This document shows positions 58,970-64,000 of a stretch of 64,000 bases of DNA, piece after piece. A model generated the notes under the pieces. It was not told the DNA's origin and did no database searches. It saw only the letters and a list, made by a program, of their open reading frames with translations. This DNA comes from Catellatospora bangladeshensis (lineage in GTDB: Bacteria > Actinomycetota > Actinomycetes > Mycobacteriales > Micromonosporaceae). Position 1 is the first letter of the stretch; each line of letters begins with the position of its first letter. Both the position numbers and the translations under genes were made by a program. The stretch spans positions 124,001-188,000 of the forward strand of contig NZ_BONF01000010.1 of NCBI RefSeq assembly GCF_016862575.1. The letters are read 5' to 3'.

Positions 58970-59377
58970 TCACGGGCGGGTGCTGCGCTCGGACCCGGGC
59001 CACTCCGCCGCGGGCTTGCTGAGCCCGGCCGCGTCGGCACGCTGGCCGTTGACGGCGCGGCGCGGAGCCTCGCGGCGCCGGAGGCGGAACCGCCCGGCCA
59101 GCGCCAGCGCCACCCCGAGCAGCACCGACCCGGCGACAGCGCACAGCACCGCCAGCCACACCGGCATCACCCGGGACAGGACGAGCACCGCCGCCGCGGC
59201 CAGCACCGGCCCGGTCCACAGCAGCACGATCCCGGCCGGGCCGAGCAAGGCGCCACCAGCCTCGGCCGGGGCCCGGTCGGGCCGTCCCGCCTGCGCCAGC
59301 GTGTATTCGGCGCGGGCGAGGCTGATCAGCTGCTCGCCGCTCGGCTCGGCAGGCGGCCGGTGGGTCGTCTCGGACAT
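58970..59377 (-). CDS. small membrane protein with two helices
   Basis: The 135-residue protein has a hydrophilic N-terminal half (MSETTHRPPAEPSGEQLISL), two adjacent membrane helices (about residues 45-95) and a basic C-terminal tail (RFRLRRREAPRRAV). I know no family. GGAGGAGG 7 nt before ATG 59377 strongly supports the start. It converges on modB with 6 nt between stops. Confidence 0.75.
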   Translation of the reverse strand: MSETTHRPPAEPSGEQLISLARAEYTLAQAGRPDRAPAEAGGALLGPAGIVLLWTGPVLAAAAVLVLSRVMPVWLAVLCAVAGSVLLGVALALAGRFRLRRREAPRRAVNGQRADAAGLSKPAAEWPGSERSTRP

Positions 59378-59532
59378 CGGGCCACCTCCTCCCTGTAACA
59401 CCAGACTGCCCTGTCTTCACTGTGCCGAACCACGTCCGGCGTCAATACGTTCCGCGGGTCACCCGCAGGTGTGAGTCCCGGTGCGGCGGCCGTCACATGA
59501 TCGCGCACGCATGCCGTACTACGCTGGCCCGT

Positions 59533-60354
59533 ATGCAGATCACCGCGCGGGAACTGGTCTTCGACGTGCAGGCGGGCGGCCCGGTGGACGGGCCGCCGGT
59601 GCTGCTGCTGCACGGCTTCCCCCAGCACGCCGGGGAGTGGGAGCTGGTCGCCTCGCGCCTGCACGACGCGGGCGCCCGCACGTACGCCCTCGACCAGCGC
59701 GGCTACTCCCCCGGCGCCCGGCCCGCCGACGTGGCCGCGTACACCATGGGCGAGTGCGTCGCCGACGCGGTCGCGGTGCTCGACGCGCTGGGCGTGGACC
59801 GGGCGCACGTGGTCGGCCACGACTGGGGAGCGGTCGTCGCCTGGCACCTCGCCGCCGAGCACCCCGCCCGGGTGCGCACGCTGACCGCGATCTCGGTGCC
59901 GCACCCCTCGGCGTACGCGAAGGCCCTGGCCACCGACGCCGACCAGCAGCGCCGCTCGGCCTACATCGGACTGTTCCAGCAGCCCGGCAAGGCCGAGGAC
60001 CTGCTGCTGGAGCAGGACGGGCAGCGGCTGCGGGAGCTGTTCGCCGGCGTCCCGGCCGAGCGGGTCGAGCGTTTCGTCACCCCGATGCTGGACCGGGCCC
60101 GGCTGACCGGCGGCCTGAACTGGTATCGGGCACTGGGCCGCGGCCCGATGGCGGCCGGTCCGGTGCCCGTGCCGACCACGTTCGTGTGGAGCGACCACGA
60201 CGCGGCGGTCGGCGCGGCCGCGGCGCAGGGCTGCGCGCAGCAGGTCACCGGCGACTACCGCTTCGTGACCCTGCCGGGTGTCAGCCACTGGATCCCCGAC
60301 GAGGCCCCGGACGAGGTGGCCCGCGAGGTCCTCGCCCGCATGGCCACGGCCTGA
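59533..60354 (+). CDS. epoxide hydrolase-like alpha/beta-hydrolase
   Basis: The 273-residue protein has the oxyanion HGFPQHAGEW block, a nucleophile elbow VVGHDWGAVVAW with Asp rather than Ser, and a His in LPGVSHWIPDEAP. The Asp nucleophile is typical of epoxide hydrolases and haloalkane dehalogenases; HGFPQ favours epoxide hydrolase. ATG 59533 is the natural N-terminus. TrpF follows after 13 nt on the same strand, although the two functions are unrelated. Confidence 0.87.
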   Translation: MQITARELVFDVQAGGPVDGPPVLLLHGFPQHAGEWELVASRLHDAGARTYALDQRGYSPGARPADVAAYTMGECVADAVAVLDALGVDRAHVVGHDWGAVVAWHLAAEHPARVRTLTAISVPHPSAYAKALATDADQQRRSAYIGLFQQPGKAEDLLLEQDGQRLRELFAGVPAERVERFVTPMLDRARLTGGLNWYRALGRGPMAAGPVPVPTTFVWSDHDAAVGAAAAQGCAQQVTGDYRFVTLPGVSHWIPDEAPDEVAREVLARMATA

Positions 60355-60367
60355 GCCGGGGTCCGCG

Positions 60368-60967
60368 ATGTTCGTCAAGATCTGCGGCCTGTCCACCCCG
60401 GACACTGTCGCGACCGCGGTCGGCGCGGGCGCCGACGCCCTCGGTTTCGTGCTCACCCGCAGCCCGCGCCAGGTCACTCCGGAGACGGCCCGCCGGCTGG
60501 CCGCCGCGGTCCCGCCGCACGTGCTGACCGTCGGCGTCGTCGCCGGGATCGGCGTCGCCGAGGCACGCGAGCTGGTCCAGGCGGCCGGCCTGCGGGCGCT
60601 GCAGCTGCACGGCGCCTACTCCCGCGCCGATTTCGCCGCCGTGGCCGACCTCGGGCTGACCCTGATCAGAGCCGTCAGCTACGAGGCACCCGACCTGCGG
60701 GTCGGCGCGTACGGCGAGGACCTGCTGCTGGTGGACGCCACCGACCCGGGATCGGGCGGCGCGTGGGACTACGCGACGCTGCGCGGGCGGGACCTGGGCA
60801 AGGACTGGCTGCTCGCGGGCGGGCTGGCCGTGGACACCGTCGCCGAGGCGATCCGGCAGTCCGCCGCGCCCGGCGTCGACGTGTCCAGCGGTGTCGAATC
60901 GTCCCGGGGCGTCAAGGACTCGGCTCTGATCAGGGAGTTCATCGCCGCCGCCAGACAGGCCGCCTGA
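60368..60967 (+). CDS. trpF: phosphoribosylanthranilate isomerase
   Basis: The 199-residue TIM-barrel enzyme converts phosphoribosyl-anthranilate to CdRP in tryptophan synthesis. Diagnostic blocks are VKICGLSTPD with the catalytic Cys, GADALGFVLTRSPRQV, LQLHGAYS, LLLVDATDPGSGG with the catalytic Asp, LLAGGLAVDTV and VDVSSGVESSRGVKD. It is not linked to other trp genes here. In many actinobacteria PriA supplies this activity, so a dedicated trpF may be a second enzyme or serve a specialised pathway. Confidence 0.92.
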   Translation: MFVKICGLSTPDTVATAVGAGADALGFVLTRSPRQVTPETARRLAAAVPPHVLTVGVVAGIGVAEARELVQAAGLRALQLHGAYSRADFAAVADLGLTLIRAVSYEAPDLRVGAYGEDLLLVDATDPGSGGAWDYATLRGRDLGKDWLLAGGLAVDTVAEAIRQSAAPGVDVSSGVESSRGVKDSALIREFIAAARQAA

Positions 60968-60998
60968 CCCTTCCCGCCCGGAGCAGGCCCGGCGTCCG

Positions 60999-61862
60999 TC
61001 AGCGGAGTCGCGTAGCGCCCGCCTGGCGCAGGTGGTCGAGCACCGTCGCGGTCTGGCCCACCACGGAATGACGGACGCCCGGCAGCACCCGGATGTCCGC
61101 GTGCGGCACGGCGGCCGCCATCCGCCGGGCGGTCTCGCGGGTGTCGAGCATGGCGTCGCGGTCGCCCGCGATGACCAGCACGGGCATGGCCAGCCCGCGC
61201 AGCGCGGCGTGGGGGAAGACCGGCAGCGGCTCCTTCCGGAACAGGAAGTGCTCGTCGGTGAGCACCATGCTGTCGAGGAAACGCTCCGCACCGGGCACGT
61301 CCAGGCCCGCGACCGCGCGCAGCGTCCGGCGCCGCCCCCACCGCCCGAACGGCCTGAGCAGCACCGCCTTCAGCAGCCAGCCCCAGCGCTGCCGCCCCAC
61401 CCCGCCGGGGCACAGCAGCACCAGGCTCGTCACCCGGTCCGGCCGGCGGATCGCGTAGTCCAGCGCGAGCCACCCGCCGAGCGAGGCCCCGGCCAGCGCG
61501 GTCCGGCCCACCCCCAGCTCCCGCAGCACGTCGTCGAGCCAGTGGGCGTACGCCTCGGAGTCCAGCGGCGGGCGGGACGGGGCGCTCAGCCCCGGCTCCC
61601 CGATCATGTCGACCGCGTAGACGCGGAAGTGCTCCGCCCAGGCGGCGACGTCGCCCATCCAGATCGCCGCGTTGGTGCCCGACCCGTGGCACAGCACCAG
61701 CGGCGGCGCCTGCTCCGGCCCGGACACCACGACGAACGTCTCACCCTCCCGGGTCGGCACGCGCCGGTGCTCGCACGGGACGGGCCACTCGCGCAGCATC
61801 TGCTCGTACTGCTCCCGTACCCGCCGGCCGCCGGCCTCGCTCCGGTAGATCCGCGTCATCAC
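60999..61862 (-). CDS. alpha/beta-hydrolase (serine hydrolase)
   Basis: The 287-residue protein has an oxyanion segment LVLCHGSGTNAAIWMG, the nucleophile ALAGASLGGWLALDYA, an Asp in VIAGDRDAMLD and a His in LPGVRHSVVGQ. The central cap region is short and basic (RPFGRWGRRR). It resembles general esterases/carboxylesterases; substrate unknown. ATG 61862 and the adjacent ATG 61859 are both possible. It converges on trpF. Confidence 0.85.
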   Translation of the reverse strand: MMTRIYRSEAGGRRVREQYEQMLREWPVPCEHRRVPTREGETFVVVSGPEQAPPLVLCHGSGTNAAIWMGDVAAWAEHFRVYAVDMIGEPGLSAPSRPPLDSEAYAHWLDDVLRELGVGRTALAGASLGGWLALDYAIRRPDRVTSLVLLCPGGVGRQRWGWLLKAVLLRPFGRWGRRRTLRAVAGLDVPGAERFLDSMVLTDEHFLFRKEPLPVFPHAALRGLAMPVLVIAGDRDAMLDTRETARRMAAAVPHADIRVLPGVRHSVVGQTATVLDHLRQAGATRLR

Positions 61863-62023
61863 TTCCCCTTCTCACGCATGGTCGTCAACGCACCTTAACG
61901 CGCCACGATTAGGGAGTGTTAGAGAATTTTGGGGAATGTTGCGGAACCCACTCGGGTCGCGTGCGGTCGGCTTGCCCGCCACGGCGATGATGGTCGATGA
62001 GGGTCGATCACGGGGGTGACGCG

Positions 62024-62314
62024 GTGGAGCTGGACCCCGACGACGAGCGCAGACTCGCCGAGCTGGAGGCGCGCACCAGCGCCGAGGACCCCTGGTTCGC
62101 GCTCGGGCTGCGCGCCGGCGAACCATGCCCGCCCGCCGAGTACCGCCGCCACCGCAAGCACCGGCTGCGGCTGCTGCTCGCCCTCGCCACCAGCGCGCTG
62201 GCCATCACGGCGTTCCTGGCCGGTTCACCCTGCGGCGGCATGATCGCCGCCCTCGGCGCGGTGCTGGCGCTGGTCACCATCCGCGACGGCTTCTTCAGCC
62301 CGCCGTCCGCCTGA
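62024..62314 (+). CDS. DUF3040-like small membrane protein
   Basis: The 96-residue protein starts MELDPDDERRLAELEARTSA, matching DUF3040 proteins, which begin with a helical ER-L-EIE motif and end in two membrane helices (here about residues 45-90). The family is restricted to actinobacteria and has no known function. GTG 62024 is preferred over ATG 61997 because it gives the family N-terminus and has GGGGGTGA just upstream. Confidence 0.8.
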   Translation: MELDPDDERRLAELEARTSAEDPWFALGLRAGEPCPPAEYRRHRKHRLRLLLALATSALAITAFLAGSPCGGMIAALGAVLALVTIRDGFFSPPSA

Positions 62315-62330
62315 CCCCCCGGACGCGGAT

Positions 62331-62356
62331 CAGCGAGCGCATCGCTGCGCTCGCTG
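62331..62356. terminator. 11-bp GC stem-loop after the DUF3040 gene
   Basis: CAGCGAGCGCA and TGCGCTCGCTG form a perfect 11-bp stem with a TCGC loop, 16 nt after the DUF3040 stop. No T-tract follows, as is common in actinobacteria. The remaining DNA up to 62542 shows no supported feature. Confidence 0.6.
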
Positions 62357-62542
62357 CACCATCTCCGGCAGGCGCCTGCGCGCCAGGCGGGGTCTGTCGC
62401 TTGTGCACCGTCTTCGGGTCGCGCTCGGGGCGCTTTCCACGGGTGCCGCCTCCAGGACCAGGCATGTCCGCTGTGGTGCCATCTCCGGCCTCCCTCGTCT
62501 GCAGACCTGGGACGTTCCCCGCAGACCCTGGCGGCAAACGGA

Positions 62543-63106
62543 TCAGCGCAGCTCAGCAGGCTCGAACCCGGCCGGCAGCGGGGCGGGCGCCGGCTTCGAG
62601 CCGCCCTCGGCGTGCCGGTGCGCGATCGCGTACCCCAAATGCAGGAAGTCGGCCCCGGCCACCGCCGTCAGCGCGGTCGCCACCAACCGGGTGAACCGGG
62701 GCGCCAGCACCAGCCCGCCGGTGAGCCCGGTCGCCATCCACATCGACAGGCAGAACGGGCAGCTGACCAGCTCGCCGAAAGCGTGCCGGGCAGGGCCCGC
62801 CTCGTCGCGCACCTCCTCCTGCACCTCCCCCGCGCCGATCGGCTTCTCATAGCGGGTGAACGGGGCGCGCAGCGGGCTGGTGACCGCGTCCTTGGACAGC
62901 AACCGGCTGGCCTTGTACGTGGCCGCGGTGATCAGGAGCACATCGCCCACGCCCGGCCGGGGTAGCGGGCGGCGGCTGAACCGCGCCGCCGCGACCAGCG
63001 CGCCCACCGCGACGCCGTACCCGGCGAGCAGGCCCAGGTACCCCTTCAGCGGGCGCCGCGCGCCCTGTGCGTACTCCTCGTGCAGTGCCTCTAAGCGATC
63101 GGCCAT
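62543..63106 (-). CDS. DUF1360-type membrane protein
   Basis: The 187-residue protein has a helical N-terminus (MADRLEALHEEYAQG), a membrane helix (about residues 25-42), the conserved YKASRLLSKDAVTSPLRAPF block, a CPFC motif (LVSCPFCLSMW) and two further helices. CPFC and the TSPLRAPF segment are typical of DUF1360 proteins, which lack a known function; the CxxC may bind metal or be redox-active. ATG 63106 has GGAG very close; GTG 63124 is an alternative. Confidence 0.8.
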   Translation of the reverse strand: MADRLEALHEEYAQGARRPLKGYLGLLAGYGVAVGALVAAARFSRRPLPRPGVGDVLLITAATYKASRLLSKDAVTSPLRAPFTRYEKPIGAGEVQEEVRDEAGPARHAFGELVSCPFCLSMWMATGLTGGLVLAPRFTRLVATALTAVAGADFLHLGYAIAHRHAEGGSKPAPAPLPAGFEPAELR

Positions 63107-63226
63107 TCTCCGCAGGTTCCCCACCGCGCCCCGGCCAAACCGCCCCAAGCCGACTTCCACCGGCCGCGGCCGGTCACGTATGGTTGATCCTTCCACCACC
63201 TGCACCCGCCTGCCGCCGAGGTCTCG

Positions 63227-64000
63227 ATGCTGAGAAGCCCGACGCTGCCCGGGGCCGAGCCCGCCACCGAGGACGCCCCCCGGCAGAATCTCGGCGCGCT
63301 CCTGCAACAGGTGCACCTGCACGGCCCGCTGTCGCGCGCCGCGCTCGCCGAGCGGATGAACCTCAACCGCAGCACGATCATGGCGCTCACCACGAAACTC
63401 AGCGCCGCCGGGCTGGTCCGCGAGCAGCAGCCCACCGGCGCGGGCCGCTCCGGCCGGCCGTCCCTGGTCGTCACCCCCGCCGCCGCACGCGTCTACGTGC
63501 TGGCCTTCGACGTCGCCGTGGACCGGCTGGTCGCCGCGCGGGTCAGCCTGGGCGGCCGGATCGAGGAGCGCCGCGTGGCCGTACGCTCCCGCTCCGGCCC
63601 GGACCTGGCGGCCGTCGTGGACGTGCTCGCCCGGTTCGGCCGCGAGCTGCACGACGCCGCCCCGCCCGGCGCGATCTGCGTGGGCGTCGGCGCGTCGTAC
63701 TGCGGCATGATCCGCCCCGGGGACGGCATGGTCCGCTACGGGCCCTACCTGGGCTGGGTCGACCAGGCCTTCGGCACCGAACTCGGCGAGCGGCTCGGCC
63801 TCGGGCTGCCCGTCGCCGTCGGCAACGAAGCCCACCTCGGCGCACTGGCCGAACACCGGCGCGGCGCGGGCGTGGACGTCGACAACCTGATCTACCTGCA
63901 CGGCGACGTCGGCGTGGGCGGCGGCATCATCGTCGGCGGCGAGGTCCTCGACGGCGAGGCCGGCTACGGCTGCGAGCTGGGACACATGCTGGTCAACCCG
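63227..64000 (+). CDS. ROK-family transcriptional regulator, C-terminally cut by the window
   Basis: The 258 residues present begin MLRSPTLPGAEPATEDAPRQ and contain an N-terminal winged HTH (SRAALAERMNLNRSTIMALT with GLVREQQPTGAGRSGRPS) and a ROK sugar-kinase-like domain: VGNEAHLGALAEHRRG, GDVGVGGGIIVGGEVLDGEAG and YGCELGHMLVNP, the start of the ROK signature. It would control sugar-uptake or glycosidase genes and respond to a sugar or sugar phosphate. The frame stays open to the end of the window. The opposite-strand DUF1360-type gene diverges from it. Confidence 0.9.
   Translation, partial: MLRSPTLPGAEPATEDAPRQNLGALLQQVHLHGPLSRAALAERMNLNRSTIMALTTKLSAAGLVREQQPTGAGRSGRPSLVVTPAAARVYVLAFDVAVDRLVAARVSLGGRIEERRVAVRSRSGPDLAAVVDVLARFGRELHDAAPPGAICVGVGASYCGMIRPGDGMVRYGPYLGWVDQAFGTELGERLGLGLPVAVGNEAHLGALAEHRRGAGVDVDNLIYLHGDVGVGGGIIVGGEVLDGEAGYGCELGHMLVNP

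Noticed and set aside
62295-62537. 80-codon minus-strand frame in the DUF3040-DUF1360 gap
   Set aside because: No ribosome site and no family resemblance; it reads through the stem-loop at 62331-62356.

Overview
The window is high-GC (roughly 70% or more by eye), gene-dense DNA with many GTG starts, Shine-Dalgarno-led starts and 4-nt ATGA/GTGA overlaps. Gene content (IdeR/DmdR-type iron boxes, LigD polymerase, large NRPS with an MbtH partner, XRE-TPR regulator, DUF3040, secreted GH19 chitinase) points to a filamentous actinobacterium. The fixed-length palindromic intergenic repeats make me favour Micromonosporaceae, but this is an inference. No rRNA, tRNA, CRISPR array, phage or transposase was recognised.

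Layout. 1-2.7 kb: partial NAD-dependent epimerase/SDR, metallophosphoesterase, stand-alone LigD polymerase. 2.9-8.8 kb: an iron-box-controlled operon of a CchA-like formyltransferase, an M20/ArgE-type hydrolase and a heterodimeric ABC exporter whose two halves are degenerate in complementary motifs. 9-14.4 kb: secreted X-Pro dipeptidyl-peptidase-like hydrolase, PAP2 membrane phosphatase, class A penicillin-binding protein. 14.4-17.7 kb: three-gene signalling operon (REC-PP2C phosphatase, CHASE3 histidine kinase, Rcp1-type receiver). 17.8-21.4 kb: two small hypothetical genes, XRE-TPR regulator, S9 peptidase. 21.6-30.5 kb: a leftward catabolic operon (quinone-type oxidoreductase, TauD-type dioxygenase, BKACE, MFS transporter, small hydrolase, acyl-CoA ligase, perhaps a YeiH-type transporter) with a divergent AraC regulator.

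30.6-46.7 kb holds one giant NRPS gene and an overlapping mbtH-like gene. Domain order is A-T-E / C-A-T-E / C-A-T / C-A-T-C with no thioesterase, as in erythrochelin-type synthetases. Binding-pocket residues of A1 and A4 are the same (DVFILGAVN) and those of A3 are DMENLGLIN, the N5-hydroxyornithine code of coelichelin synthetase. With the formyltransferase and iron boxes upstream of both units, the best reading is a foroxymithine/erythrochelin-like hydroxamate siderophore whose genes are split over two loci. A2 has an unfamiliar code, so residue 2 may be new. No ornithine N5-monooxygenase is in the window.

47-64 kb is mostly housekeeping and secreted functions: GH19 chitinase, a Gfo/Idh plus ManD-type dehydratase pair, coiled-coil protein, SET-domain protein, secreted HNH nuclease, ArsR-SRPBCC pair, RTX-like secreted protein, GNAT, lone hemC, SGNH hydrolase, lone modB, epoxide-hydrolase-like protein with trpF, DUF3040 and DUF1360-type membrane proteins, and a ROK regulator running off the end.

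The most unusual observation is a 75-bp palindrome (40370-40444) inserted exactly 25 codons in frame into the A2-T2 linker of the NRPS, with a second 75-bp copy (65/75 identical) between two convergent genes at 1681-1755. It behaves like a protein-invading palindromic element. Other fixed-length palindromes (61 bp three times, 46 bp three times) sit at gene ends.
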